Assembly (NCBI GenBank): GCA_947594095.1
Contig: CANQEA010000001.1
Span: 133,830 to 197,829 of the forward strand
Length of the DNA: 64,000 bases
Reading direction: 5' to 3'
From: an uncultured Clostridia bacterium
GTDB lineage: Bacteria; Bacillota_A; Clostridia; TANB77; CAG-508
Shown: in pieces, positions 15,132 through 24,182 of the stretch
How positions within the stretch are numbered: the first letter of the stretch is position 1
Layout: each line of letters begins with the position of its first letter
Notes under the pieces: generated by a model
Told to the model about the DNA's origin: nothing
Databases searched by the model: none
What the model saw: the letters and a program-made list of their open reading frames with translations, nothing else
Position numbers and translations under genes: made by a program

Positions 15132-16520
15132 ATGAATAATATAATAATTGTTGGTGGTGGAAATGCTGCACTATTCTGTGCTTATGAACTAATTGAAAAG
15201 GGATTTAAGGGACAAGTTTCTATATTTGAAGAAGGAAAAGATTTAAAATATAGAGATTGCCCAAAATCTAAAGCTGGCAAATGTATTCATTGTAATATAT
15301 GTAATATCACAGCTGGAGTAGCAGGTTGTGGCCCCAAAACAGATGCCAAGGTCTCATTATCTACAGCAGTGGGTGGGTGTCTTCCCGAAATTTTAGGTGA
15401 AGAAAAAACTCAATCACTCATTGATTATATGGACTCTATATTACTTAGGTTTGGAGCAGATCCTAAAGTTGAGGGCCTTGGAGATAATGAAGAAATAAGA
15501 GATATTAAGAGAAAATCAATTGCTGCGGGTCTTAAATTAGTAGATGATCCTATTAGGCATTTAGGTACAGAAAAATCTACAGAACTATATCAACGTCTTG
15601 AAGAATATTTAATATCAAAAAATATTAATATTATACCCAACTCTAAAGTAACTGATCTAATTATTAAAAATAGCAAATGTTCTGGAATAATTGTAAATGG
15701 TTCTACAACTTATGTTGCTGATAAGATAGTTGTAGCTGTAGGTAGAAGAGGCGCTTCATGGTTGGAAAACCAATGTAGATTACACAACATAAAGAAATTG
15801 CCAGGTACTATGGATATTGGTGTTCGTGTAGAGTGCAGAAATGAAATTATGGAAAAAATTAACAAATATTTTTACGAGGGAAAATTTATTGGTTATCCAG
15901 CCCCTTTTAGAGACAAAGTAAGAACATTTTGTCAAAATCCAGGGGGTTTTGTAGCGCAAGAGAACTACGAGGGAAGCCTTGCTCTAGTTAATGGGCATTC
16001 TTATAAGGAATTAAAATCAAAAAATACCAACCTCTCAATTTTGGTAAGCCATAGTTTTACTACACCTTTCGATCAACCTCTTCTTTACGCCCAGAAAATA
16101 GGTGAATTGACCAACATGCTGGCAAATGGAAGCATATTAGTTCAAAGATATGGTGATATCATATCTGGTAAGAGAACTTGGCAAAATGAGCTGGATAAAT
16201 CCAATATTAAGCCCACATTAATAGATGCTGTAGCAGGCGATATTACAGCAGCAATGCCCTACAGAACAATGACCGATATTGTAAATTTCATTCAAATGTT
16301 GGATAAAGTAGTTCCTGGGTTTGCTGCATATGAAACTCTCCTTTATAGTCCTGAGATAAAATTCTATTCAAATAGAGTAGTAATGGATGAACACCTAAAT
16401 ACAAGTATTCAAAATCTTTATTGTATAGGGGATGGCGCAGGAGTTACAAGAGGAATAGCTCAATCTGCAGCTAATGGAATTCAATGCGCTAGAGAAATCA
16501 TAGATGAGGTAGAACAATGA
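15132..16520 (+). CDS. FAD-dependent oxidoreductase, COG2509-like (copy 1)
   Basis: A flavoprotein of 462 aa starting with the FAD-binding GGGNAALF loop. RTFCQNPGGFVAQ near residue 260 and the final IGDGAGVTRGIAQSAANG are typical of the uncharacterised FAD-dependent dehydrogenases of the COG2509 group. A cysteine-rich stretch near residues 50-68 (CPKSKAGKCIHCNIC) could hold a metal or iron-sulfur cluster. The substrate is unknown. Overlap with the next gene and a second flavoprotein at 17521 suggest one pathway. Confidence 0.82.
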   Translation: MNNIIIVGGGNAALFCAYELIEKGFKGQVSIFEEGKDLKYRDCPKSKAGKCIHCNICNITAGVAGCGPKTDAKVSLSTAVGGCLPEILGEEKTQSLIDYMDSILLRFGADPKVEGLGDNEEIRDIKRKSIAAGLKLVDDPIRHLGTEKSTELYQRLEEYLISKNINIIPNSKVTDLIIKNSKCSGIIVNGSTTYVADKIVVAVGRRGASWLENQCRLHNIKKLPGTMDIGVRVECRNEIMEKINKYFYEGKFIGYPAPFRDKVRTFCQNPGGFVAQENYEGSLALVNGHSYKELKSKNTNLSILVSHSFTTPFDQPLLYAQKIGELTNMLANGSILVQRYGDIISGKRTWQNELDKSNIKPTLIDAVAGDITAAMPYRTMTDIVNFIQMLDKVVPGFAAYETLLYSPEIKFYSNRVVMDEHLNTSIQNLYCIGDGAGVTRGIAQSAANGIQCAREIIDEVEQ

Positions 16521-16957
16521 ATAAAAAATGTTACGGGTTAGATATCCCCATCAAAGGTAAACCCCACTATATATATGAAAATCCCTATAGGTACATTGAA
16601 AAGTTGGGGTATAAGCCTGTTAATGATTATTTTGGTTTTCAAAGCTCTGATGAAGATGAAGGGATTGCTCTAAGAAATCCTTTATTTATTTTTGGAATGG
16701 ATGATATAGACTATAATATGATGTTTTATAGTCCCAGTGGAGAGCGTTGGTGGAATTCAAAAATTACAATCAAAAATAAGCTAGCAAGCGCTTTTTGTAA
16801 CGCTTATTTTTCTGAGCTTCCCCCTTATGCAGAAGAATTTGAAAAAGAATGTGTAGAAGTGGGCTTAATTCTCTTGCCTAAAAAAGATAGATTTTTCACC
16901 AACGAAGACAAAGCGCAATTAAATAAGTGTTTAAAAGACCTAGATTGGTTTATATAG
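16517..16957 (+). CDS. Unknown protein, family A (copy 1)
   Basis: Not recognised. It is clearly paralogous to the gene at 19369: both begin with a cysteine followed by YGLDIP, GKP and NPY, then KLGY, and end with a DLDWF/DMKWF-type tail. It overlaps the flavoprotein stop by four bases. Its partner, family B, follows eleven bases later. Confidence 0.78.
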   Translation: MNKKCYGLDIPIKGKPHYIYENPYRYIEKLGYKPVNDYFGFQSSDEDEGIALRNPLFIFGMDDIDYNMMFYSPSGERWWNSKITIKNKLASAFCNAYFSELPPYAEEFEKECVEVGLILLPKKDRFFTNEDKAQLNKCLKDLDWFI

Positions 16958-16967
16958 GAGATACTAA

Positions 16968-17516
16968 ATGATAGATAGTAAAATATGGGAGGAATTAAAA
17001 AGATTAGATGAACTTGCAACATTTTCACCAGATAATCTTGAGGATCATAGAAAGCATGAACCAGAATATGGTCTTGAGAATGATGAACAATATCAGGAGT
17101 TTACTGATATTCTAACAAAATATCCTGTAGTTCCTATTGGGAAAGGAGATATCATGGATGTTCAAGGGTATATAGCTCAAAGTGGAGCTAGAGTTAAATT
17201 TGTCCAGATTAAAAATGATATTTATGCTCTAGCTGCATATAAAGGAAATGTAAAAGGCCAAACAGCCCTTACTAACTACCCGAAAAAACTTAGCAACATC
17301 TTAAAAGATGCAGACCCTTACGCTTTTTATAGGCAAAATGAAAAAGAAGATGATTATAGGTACAGAAGTGATTTGAATGGCAGATTCGAGGGCCTTAAAT
17401 TTTTTGATGTTCATCCGGAATATCATAGAGGTACTCCAGAAGAAAAAATAAGAGAGATCAGAAGAAGACTATACAAAAGAGAAAAACTTGGCAGATTTAA
17501 CACTGATAAGGAGTAA
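16968..17516 (+). CDS. Unknown protein, family B (copy 1)
   Basis: Not recognised. Paralogous to the gene at 19785, sharing ILKDADPY, the YRY-LDL (or SDL) block, FEGLKFF, and a C-terminus REIR-(R/Q)-(R/K)LYKREKL ending FNTD. ATAGGAG supplies the ribosome site. The A-B pair lies between two flavoproteins. Confidence 0.78.
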   Translation: MIDSKIWEELKRLDELATFSPDNLEDHRKHEPEYGLENDEQYQEFTDILTKYPVVPIGKGDIMDVQGYIAQSGARVKFVQIKNDIYALAAYKGNVKGQTALTNYPKKLSNILKDADPYAFYRQNEKEDDYRYRSDLNGRFEGLKFFDVHPEYHRGTPEEKIREIRRRLYKREKLGRFNTDKE

Positions 17517-17520
17517 CCAT

Positions 17521-18828
17521 ATGGAACATATTACATTTATAGGTGCTGGTCCTGCTACTATAGGCGCTGTATTAAAATTGATAGATAATAACTATAATGG
17601 TGAAATTTTAATTTTTGAAAAGGGAAAATCCTTAGATAATAGATTATCTTCAGAAGTTGTAGAGGGGTTTGCAGGAGCAGGATGTTTTTCAGATTGTAAA
17701 TTATCTAGTGCTTTAAGTGTAGGTGGAATTATCCCCAACTTAACTCAGGAAGGTTTAGAAAAATATGAACAAGAGATTCTGGATTATTTTAATAAATTTT
17801 CGCCAGATAAGTTAGAATGGTCCCATACATCTTCTTTTGATACTCATACAACAAATTTAACCTTTGATACTCATAAAACATTGCATGTGGGTTCAGATAG
17901 GGGAAGAAAAATCTTTTACAACATGGAAAAATTTATTACATCTCAGCCTAACATTAAAGTTTTATTTGAAACAGAAATTGATGATGTTGTAAATACAAAT
18001 AGTTTGCAAGGATATGAACATCCCTTTATTGTTTATTATCATAACAAAGAAAAAAATTGGTGCGTTGAAACAGATAAAGTAATTATAGCAACAGGACAAA
18101 AAAATACACTGCCTGGTAAATTAATTAAAAAGTTTAAGCTATCTACAACTCCCAGAGCTTTGCAATTGGGCGTAAGAGTTGTAGATGAGATGAACCCACA
18201 ATATGAAGAGATAATTAAAGCAAATTATGATTTCAAATTTGTAAAAGAATATAAATATAAAAACAACGTAAAAGTTAAAGTAAGAACATTCTGTTGTAAT
18301 TCAGGTAATGCCCATGTATGTGCTGAAAAAGCTTCAGAAGGATTTATTTGCTTTAATGGGCATGCCTATAAAATGCCAGATCCTAACAACCATAGTGTTA
18401 ATTATGGAATTATGTGTGAAGTATCAGGACTGAAAAAATACAACTCAAAAGAAAAACAAATTGAATTGATGAAAGATATTAATAATAAAGAAAGTTGGGT
18501 TACAGATAATTTTGATAGTAATAATAACGTAAGGCCCGTTAGAGCATTGTTAAGTGGTTTTAAGCATCTTAGAGATTGTTACCCCAAAGTGGTAATAGAT
18601 TCCTTAACAGATTTTGTATGGGAATTAAATAAACTTGTAGATTTAAGCAAAGCAAATTATTTATACCCTGAAGTAAAATTAAATGAAGGGAAGACAATCC
18701 AAACAACAAACTGGGAATCATCTCTTAAAGGATTATATTTTATAGGTGATTGCAGTTGTACTAGAGGTATTGTTAAATCATTTTTATCTGGATTACAAGC
18801 TGCTGAGGAATTGATAAATGCCAATTAA
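17521..18828 (+). CDS. FAD-dependent oxidoreductase, COG2509-like (copy 2)
   Basis: A second, divergent flavoprotein of 435 aa with an FAD-binding loop FIGAGPATIG, a central KVRTFCCNSGNAHVC replacing the GG of the family's usual FC-PGG motif, and a C-terminal FIGDCSCTRGIVKSFLSG. ATG 17521 is preferred over an upstream ATG at 17488 since AAGGAG lies seven bases before it. The cysteine-rich N-terminal insert of copy 1 is missing. Both may act on the same unknown substrate as subunits or successive steps. Confidence 0.8.
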   Translation: MEHITFIGAGPATIGAVLKLIDNNYNGEILIFEKGKSLDNRLSSEVVEGFAGAGCFSDCKLSSALSVGGIIPNLTQEGLEKYEQEILDYFNKFSPDKLEWSHTSSFDTHTTNLTFDTHKTLHVGSDRGRKIFYNMEKFITSQPNIKVLFETEIDDVVNTNSLQGYEHPFIVYYHNKEKNWCVETDKVIIATGQKNTLPGKLIKKFKLSTTPRALQLGVRVVDEMNPQYEEIIKANYDFKFVKEYKYKNNVKVKVRTFCCNSGNAHVCAEKASEGFICFNGHAYKMPDPNNHSVNYGIMCEVSGLKKYNSKEKQIELMKDINNKESWVTDNFDSNNNVRPVRALLSGFKHLRDCYPKVVIDSLTDFVWELNKLVDLSKANYLYPEVKLNEGKTIQTTNWESSLKGLYFIGDCSCTRGIVKSFLSGLQAAEELINAN

Positions 18829-19321
18829 TTTAGGAAAAACATTTGAGCAAAAATTTAAGGAAGATTATTTGAAATCATTTCCAAATGCTTTATGTATGAG
18901 ACTTTACGATAATATGTCTGGTTATTACCACATATCAAACTATGCTGATTTTATTTGCTATGATAGTGAAAGAATGTACATGTTAGATTGTAAAGCACAT
19001 GAAGGTAGTTCATTTCCATTTCAGGCATTTTCCCAATTTGATGGTCTAATATCATTAGAATATATCCCAAACCTTATTACAGGCATTATTTTGTGGTTAT
19101 ATGATAAAAATAAAGTATTTTTTGTACCCACAATATCTATAGATAAAATGAAAAAAGATGGAATAAAATCATTTAACCCAGATAAAGTACCCAAATATAA
19201 ATATTATTACTTAAATATTCCATCGGTAAAATTAAAAACTTATATGAATAGTGATTATAGCGTATTAAAAGACGCACCGGGGAATGAAGAGTTGAGAAAT
19301 TGGGGTAATGAGAAGAAGTAG
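18818..19321 (+). CDS. RecU-like Holliday junction resolvase / PD-(D/E)xK nuclease
   Basis: It has a PD-(D/E)xK pattern: YADFICY (acidic residue), then MYMLDCKAH giving the D-x-K pair, and SFPFQAFSQFDGL, which resembles the RecU segment after the active site. RecU cuts four-way DNA junctions during recombination in Gram-positive bacteria. At 167 aa it is close to RecU size. It overlaps the flavoprotein end by eleven bases. A second resolvase-like nuclease occurs at 24172, so one may have another role. Confidence 0.72.
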   Translation: MPINLGKTFEQKFKEDYLKSFPNALCMRLYDNMSGYYHISNYADFICYDSERMYMLDCKAHEGSSFPFQAFSQFDGLISLEYIPNLITGIILWLYDKNKVFFVPTISIDKMKKDGIKSFNPDKVPKYKYYYLNIPSVKLKTYMNSDYSVLKDAPGNEELRNWGNEKK

Positions 19322-19350
19322 TTGATTCTTTTGTTAAGTTGTTTTATAAT
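19322..19350 (+). promoter_or_regulatory. Sigma70-type promoter before the second A-B pair
   Basis: TTGATT at 19322-19327 and TATAAT at 19345-19350 with 17 bp between; the -35 abuts the stop of the RecU-like gene. A GAGGTGTGA ribosome site follows within ten bases of the -10, so the leader is unusually short. Confidence 0.85.
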
Positions 19351-19368
19351 GAATATGAGGTGTGAACT

Positions 19369-19788
19369 ATGAGAGAGTGTTACGGTCTAGATATTCCTGT
19401 AGAAGGAAAACCTAAATGGGTCCATGAAAACCCCTATAACTATGTTGAAAAACTGGGCTATTCATTAGTCGATGATTTTTTTCATTATAAGAATTATTGG
19501 AGAGAAGAAGATAAGACAACCCCAATAATTGAACATTTTATAGATGATAATTTTTACATGATGTTTTATGAACCCAAAGAACAGCCCCAAGATTTCAATA
19601 AAATAGGTAGTGGGTTTCTTAATGCAATGTTTTATGGGTATTCGCAATACTGTGACGAAAGAGAAAAATTATATAAAAATATCATTGTAATAAACCACCC
19701 TGTAACTGTACCTTTTAACAAAAATCAAATAGCAATGTTAAAACAATTAATAAAAGATATGAAATGGTTTTATGGAGATATGAAATGA
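19369..19788 (+). CDS. Unknown protein, family A (copy 2)
   Basis: Paralog of the gene at 16517, with the shared start (CYGLDIPV, then GKPK, ENPYNYVEKLGY) and a KWF tail, but a divergent middle. It is the first gene behind the promoter at 19322. It overlaps the family B copy by four bases (ATGA). Confidence 0.78.
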   Translation: MRECYGLDIPVEGKPKWVHENPYNYVEKLGYSLVDDFFHYKNYWREEDKTTPIIEHFIDDNFYMMFYEPKEQPQDFNKIGSGFLNAMFYGYSQYCDEREKLYKNIIVINHPVTVPFNKNQIAMLKQLIKDMKWFYGDMK

Positions 19789-20354
19789 TAGATAAAGAAA
19801 TCTGGGATAAATTAAATAAATTAGATGAAGATGCATATTTTGATAGGATTAAAGGGGATCATCAAGGACCAAACTTGACAGCCCATGAATTTCATAAGGC
19901 AGAGTTTGGGCTAGAAAATAAAGGTGACTATAATGAAATTGCACATACAATAACAAGTCAAGAAGCTTTACCCATAGGTACAAATATGGACTGGGGTGTA
20001 GTCGGTTACATAAATCAAGACGGCAGAAATGTTAAGTTTACTCGTCTTGATGATAATAAATATATGATTGGGGTGTATGTAGGATCTCCAGTAACTGGAG
20101 CAACTATTACATTTTACACTAAAAACCTGCAGGATATTCTTAAAGATGCTGATCCCTACAGTATGTACCCTTTAACTAATAAAGAGGGAGACTATAGATA
20201 TAAATACGATCTGGATAAAAAGTTTGAAGGCCTCAAATTCTTTAATAATCATCCTGAATACCATAGTGGTACTTCGGAAGAAAGAATAAGAGAAATCAGA
20301 CAAAAACTTTATAAAAGAGAAAAACTTGATACTTTCAATACAGATAGGGAGTAA
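19785..20354 (+). CDS. Unknown protein, family B (copy 2)
   Basis: Paralog of the gene at 16968 over its whole length, strongest in the last 60 residues. ATG 19785 is chosen because it overlaps the upstream stop and gives the same MID(S/K) start as copy 1; a longer frame starting at 19764 is less likely. Function unknown. Confidence 0.78.
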   Translation: MIDKEIWDKLNKLDEDAYFDRIKGDHQGPNLTAHEFHKAEFGLENKGDYNEIAHTITSQEALPIGTNMDWGVVGYINQDGRNVKFTRLDDNKYMIGVYVGSPVTGATITFYTKNLQDILKDADPYSMYPLTNKEGDYRYKYDLDKKFEGLKFFNNHPEYHSGTSEERIREIRQKLYKREKLDTFNTDRE

Positions 20355-20359
20355 GAAAC

Positions 20360-20602
20360 ATGAGAAGAATTTGTAGTTGTTGTGGTAAAAAGCAGGATAA
20401 AAATTATGATCCTTACTACCGGGTTGAAGATGAAATGCTGTGTGAGGGATGTTTGTTAAAAAGATATCCAATTAAAGAAGTGACATACTACTATAGTACT
20501 TATGATGAAGATTATTATTCTTCTATTTCAGAGGCTCTAGAATGGGTAGCTGATGAATCTTACGTAGCTGCGGATGAAGAGGAAGACGATGAAGAAGAGT
20601 GA
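20360..20602 (+). CDS. Small zinc-ribbon protein with an acidic tail
   Basis: Two CxxC pairs (CSCC near residue 5, CEGC near residue 28) predict a zinc ribbon. The tail is a run of acidic residues. It could bind nucleic acid or a protein partner; no specific function is recognised. Confidence 0.72.
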   Translation: MRRICSCCGKKQDKNYDPYYRVEDEMLCEGCLLKRYPIKEVTYYYSTYDEDYYSSISEALEWVADESYVAADEEEDDEEE

Positions 20603-20831
20603 GATAGTTTATTTTATAATACTTTCCTTAATTTTTACTCTAAGCATTATTGGGTGGATTTGTAGTATAGTGTTCTTTACTTCGGGTAAAGATTTAGCAG
20701 GTGCTATCTCTACAACAATTGCAGCAATATCAACCATAGGGATACTTGTAACAAATCATATTTATATTCCAAAACAACTAAAAAAGGAGATGGAAAAGAG
20801 AAATGAAGTTAGTACTTACGACAAGGAATGA
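20574..20831 (+). CDS. Small membrane protein, two transmembrane helices
   Basis: Two hydrophobic segments (about residues 9-35 and 40-62) with a short loop. The start is either ATG 20574 or ATG 20589; the latter follows a GAGGAAG ribosome site. It overlaps both neighbours. Inner-membrane location is inferred; function unknown. Confidence 0.65.
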   Translation: MKRKTMKKSEIVYFIILSLIFTLSIIGWICSIVFFTSGKDLAGAISTTIAAISTIGILVTNHIYIPKQLKKEMEKRNEVSTYDKE

Positions 20832-21006
20832 GATTGATGAGGCAGGAATTGAGGCATTAAAAGAAGAGCTTGGAGTATCCTTAACAGAAGCATTAAAGGG
20901 AGCTATTCAGGATAAATTCCAGCAACTGTATGATCAATTAGTTAAAACAAACCCAGAAGCGTATAAGCATTCCAACCTAACTTGGGAGGTCCATTATGAA
21001 TATTAA
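20803..21006 (+). CDS. Hypothetical protein, 67 aa
   Basis: Not recognised. Mostly helical. AAGGAGATG lies upstream, and both ends overlap the neighbouring genes, supporting real translation. Confidence 0.65.
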   Translation: MKLVLTTRNEIDEAGIEALKEELGVSLTEALKGAIQDKFQQLYDQLVKTNPEAYKHSNLTWEVHYEY

Positions 21007-21451
21007 TAGTCTTAAATTTCATGCCTGGCTAAAGAGAGAAAAGAAAATGGTTGATGTAAAATCAATTCATTTTGGTACTAAAAAGATCATGTACGGTTAC
21101 AGTGATGGTCCTCAGAATTATGGTTCCAGAAGCTGCAAGTTTGAAGACTGTATACTACTTCAACTTTATCCAGAACAAGATGGTGTAGGAAATGAAGTAT
21201 TTGAAGGGGATATTCTTTATAAACACATTGATTTTGGATACCTTTGCCCTGGTTGGTCTGAAGATGTTTATGTAGTTGTAGCTATGAATAGCGAAGTTAA
21301 GATGTATGTTAATCGTAGTAATAATAAAGATGCAGTGTATACGGGGACTATGAAAGAAATTGATGCTTCCAGTTATATGGTTATAGGAAATATTTTTGAA
21401 GATAAAGATATGCTTACTAAAGCAGGCTTTGAGGTACAGGAAATATGTTAA
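20996..21451 (+). CDS. YopX family protein (copy 1)
   Basis: YopX pattern: an N-terminal FHAWLKREKKMVDV, then CILLQLYP, a central NEVFEGDILYK and a late VIGNIFEDKDML. YopX proteins are common small phage proteins of unknown activity. Two more YopX-like genes are at 27858 and 52251. Confidence 0.82.
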   Translation: MNINSLKFHAWLKREKKMVDVKSIHFGTKKIMYGYSDGPQNYGSRSCKFEDCILLQLYPEQDGVGNEVFEGDILYKHIDFGYLCPGWSEDVYVVVAMNSEVKMYVNRSNNKDAVYTGTMKEIDASSYMVIGNIFEDKDMLTKAGFEVQEIC

Positions 21452-22122
21452 AGGTAAGTACAGCATATATGATGGATAGAAAAGAAAACTTAATTGAACT
21501 TCCTGACCATCATCCTTATTTAATAAACGTTAAGGATCATCACTCTATTTTGGAACAAATGGAAAGAGTGATTAAATTTAATTTAGAAGACCTTCTTTGG
21601 TATTATGATAATACTAAAAATATTGATAGTAAGGAATTGGTAAAAACAATTCTTGCTTACCTATGGTTTGATAAAAGATATAAAAATGATTATGTAGATC
21701 GAGACGGTAACTACATAGTTAGAGTTATCAATAACTATTTTGACGATTCTGTTTATGATGTTGATCTTACAAAAGAAATTAATGTTGAAGATTTGTGGAA
21801 AGAGCTTAGTGATAACTTAAATGAAGAGTTTACTAGGACTAGAACTTCCCATAAAAATATGCCAGCAGATAATAATAGGGATATCTATTTTAGGATTAGT
21901 TCAAAATATACAAACTGGTTTGATTCGATCTGGAAAGTGGTGTATAATAATAGGGAATGGATTGAATCTGTAACTGTCGTTACAGATTTGCAAAGTAGAG
22001 GAGAAGAAAAATTTTACGTTTTAGGTGGGCAAAAGACAGACCATATGAGCGTAGAAGATTTTATCAATCTTAAAGGTAACCCTATTGTAGAAAAACTTCA
22101 ACAAAAATATCATATATACTAA
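21445..22122 (+). CDS. Hypothetical protein, 225 aa
   Basis: Not recognised. A soluble acidic protein rich in tryptophan and aspartate. The start overlaps the YopX stop. No motif is visible. Confidence 0.72.
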   Translation: MLKVSTAYMMDRKENLIELPDHHPYLINVKDHHSILEQMERVIKFNLEDLLWYYDNTKNIDSKELVKTILAYLWFDKRYKNDYVDRDGNYIVRVINNYFDDSVYDVDLTKEINVEDLWKELSDNLNEEFTRTRTSHKNMPADNNRDIYFRISSKYTNWFDSIWKVVYNNREWIESVTVVTDLQSRGEEKFYVLGGQKTDHMSVEDFINLKGNPIVEKLQQKYHIY

Positions 22123-22133
22123 GAGGTGAATAA

Positions 22134-22697
22134 ATGCAATTAGATAATGCAGTATTAAATGAAAAAATTACAAATATAGATGAAAGCGTAAATGAATTTA
22201 ATGAAATTACAGAGCGTGTAATTAAAGAGCAAAGTGCAGATTTGGATGATCTCATGCAAGCAATTCATTATGCAGTTACGCAAGAAAATGCCATTTCTAC
22301 AGATGCAGTAGAAAGATATTATGCTGAACTTTCATCATTAGTTTATTTCATGTCTGAAAGAATTGAAAAGCTAAATGTATTTAAAGATGTAAGTAAAGCA
22401 ACTGCAAAGGAAGCTTATAATAAAGCATATATCAGATTTTGTGCAGAAAAAGATGAAAAGGGCAAATCAATTAGAACAGTAAATGAAAATACTGCATTAG
22501 CAGAGACTGATTCTCAGTATGAAGTTGTAATGCAAAGTATCTATGGTAATGCATATGATGCGGTTAAATTAAAACTAGATCTTGCACTTGAGATGTTGAG
22601 TACACTTAAACATATTCTCAAGAGACGTATGAATGAAGAATATATGGATTATCAAATGGCAAATATGAAGATGAATGTAGTAGGAGATGAAGCTTAA
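22134..22697 (+). CDS. Hypothetical helical protein before RecA/UvsX
   Basis: Not recognised. A 187-aa, almost entirely helical protein with a GAGGTGAAT ribosome site. Its stop overlaps the RecA-like start by one base. By position it could be a recombination accessory protein, but no motif confirms this. Confidence 0.72.
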   Translation: MQLDNAVLNEKITNIDESVNEFNEITERVIKEQSADLDDLMQAIHYAVTQENAISTDAVERYYAELSSLVYFMSERIEKLNVFKDVSKATAKEAYNKAYIRFCAEKDEKGKSIRTVNENTALAETDSQYEVVMQSIYGNAYDAVKLKLDLALEMLSTLKHILKRRMNEEYMDYQMANMKMNVVGDEA

Positions 22698-23902
22698 TGG
22701 CAGATATAAAGTCAATTCTTAGAGATATTAATAAGACATTAAAAGCAGATGTTGCCACAGTAGGAGTAAAAGATTTAGCTGAAAGAGGTAAATTATCATT
22801 TGGTACTCCTTCATTGGACTTTATTACATATAACAATCTAATTGAGGGCTCATTTATTGAGTTATCAGGTTTGGAAAGTAGTGGTAAAACAACCTTAGCC
22901 TTTCTATTAGCTGCAAGCTATATTAAGAAGGAACTAGAAAGAAATCCTGATAATCCCAGAGCTATCTTATATTGTGATGCTGAAAGCACAGCAGATAAGA
23001 ATTGGGCAATGACTTCAGCAGGATATGATATGAACCACCCCCAAGTACCTACTATTTACGTCCCCAATAATGGGCAGTCAGCAGAAACTTGGTTTGATAT
23101 TGTAATTGATTCTGTTGCTACAGGTGAAATTGGTTTAGTAATTTTTGATTCACTAACAATGATGGTTGGCCAACAAGTACAAGGCGAATCATTAGAGAAG
23201 AAGCAAATGGGTGGTGCGGCAGGCCCTATTGGTGATTTCTGTAAGAGAGGTACAGGTGTATTTATTAGAAATAAGTGTACCTTCATTGGTATTAATGGCT
23301 TAACAGAAAATTTAACAGGGTATGGAGATAAATATCAAACACCTGGCGGTAGAACTTGGAAGAGAAGTTGTTCATATAGAATGAGAGTTAAGCAAGGTGA
23401 TTTCTTTGATATCGATGGAAATATCTTAGCTAAGAAAGATGCACAATCTCCTGCAGGTCACGTTATTGAAGTATATCTTGAAAAGATTAAAACTGCAAGA
23501 TGGGATAGAAAGTTAGGTACTACAAACCTTAACTATACCTATGGTCTTGATATTATGCAAGATACAATTGATACTGCTATTAGATTAGGCTTAATTGATA
23601 ATAGTACACAAGGCTCATTTAGATTAGTTGATCCAGATACTGGTGAAGTTCTTACAGATGAAGAGGGTAATGAATTAAAAATTAGAGGTAAAAAGAATAT
23701 TAAGCCTTATTTTAATGAACACCCTGAATTATTTAAGAGCCTTTATAATAAATGTTATGAAATGATGGAAAGAAAAGAAGATACAAACATTGTTTCTTTC
23801 GAAAGATTGCTAGGGGTTGATGTAGATCAAGTACTTACAAATGATGAAAATATAGATGAAAAAGAAGTATTTCCATTAGGAGTAGAAAATGAAGCGAACT
23901 GA
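22697..23902 (+). CDS. RecA/UvsX-family recombinase
   Basis: RecA proteins form filaments on single-stranded DNA and drive strand exchange. Walker A is GLESSGKTT near residue 58, Walker B is LVIFDS near residue 150, and a conserved Gln/Asn region (IGINGL) follows. The protein has 401 aa, longer than bacterial RecA in its C-terminal portion. With the resolvase-like nuclease at 24172 and SbcCD at 28280-31218 it gives a phage recombination/repair set. Confidence 0.9.
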   Translation: MADIKSILRDINKTLKADVATVGVKDLAERGKLSFGTPSLDFITYNNLIEGSFIELSGLESSGKTTLAFLLAASYIKKELERNPDNPRAILYCDAESTADKNWAMTSAGYDMNHPQVPTIYVPNNGQSAETWFDIVIDSVATGEIGLVIFDSLTMMVGQQVQGESLEKKQMGGAAGPIGDFCKRGTGVFIRNKCTFIGINGLTENLTGYGDKYQTPGGRTWKRSCSYRMRVKQGDFFDIDGNILAKKDAQSPAGHVIEVYLEKIKTARWDRKLGTTNLNYTYGLDIMQDTIDTAIRLGLIDNSTQGSFRLVDPDTGEVLTDEEGNELKIRGKKNIKPYFNEHPELFKSLYNKCYEMMERKEDTNIVSFERLLGVDVDQVLTNDENIDEKEVFPLGVENEAN

Positions 23903-24182
23903 GTTTGAAGGAATTCTAGTAGCTGCACGTAAAATGGGGAAAAAGCTAGACGTTGTAGAAAAAGCACTAGATGTTTATCTTGAAGACTTCTTTGAACCCA
24001 TCCAAGATGTTTATGATGTACTAGAAGCAAGTACCAAAGCACGTTGGGATGATGCTACTTGGGATGCAGTTTTCGATTATGAGAGAGCTATTCCAGATAT
24101 TATGGCTCTTATAGAGAAAAACTCTATTGAGGATAGAGAATATAAGGGAGAAAAGGAGATTAAAATCTTTGATGAAGAATGA
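23889..24182 (+). CDS. Hypothetical protein, 97 aa
   Basis: Not recognised. An acidic helical protein that overlaps both the recombinase and the nuclease gene; probably part of the recombination operon. Confidence 0.7.
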   Translation: MKRTEFEGILVAARKMGKKLDVVEKALDVYLEDFFEPIQDVYDVLEASTKARWDDATWDAVFDYERAIPDIMALIEKNSIEDREYKGEKEIKIFDEE

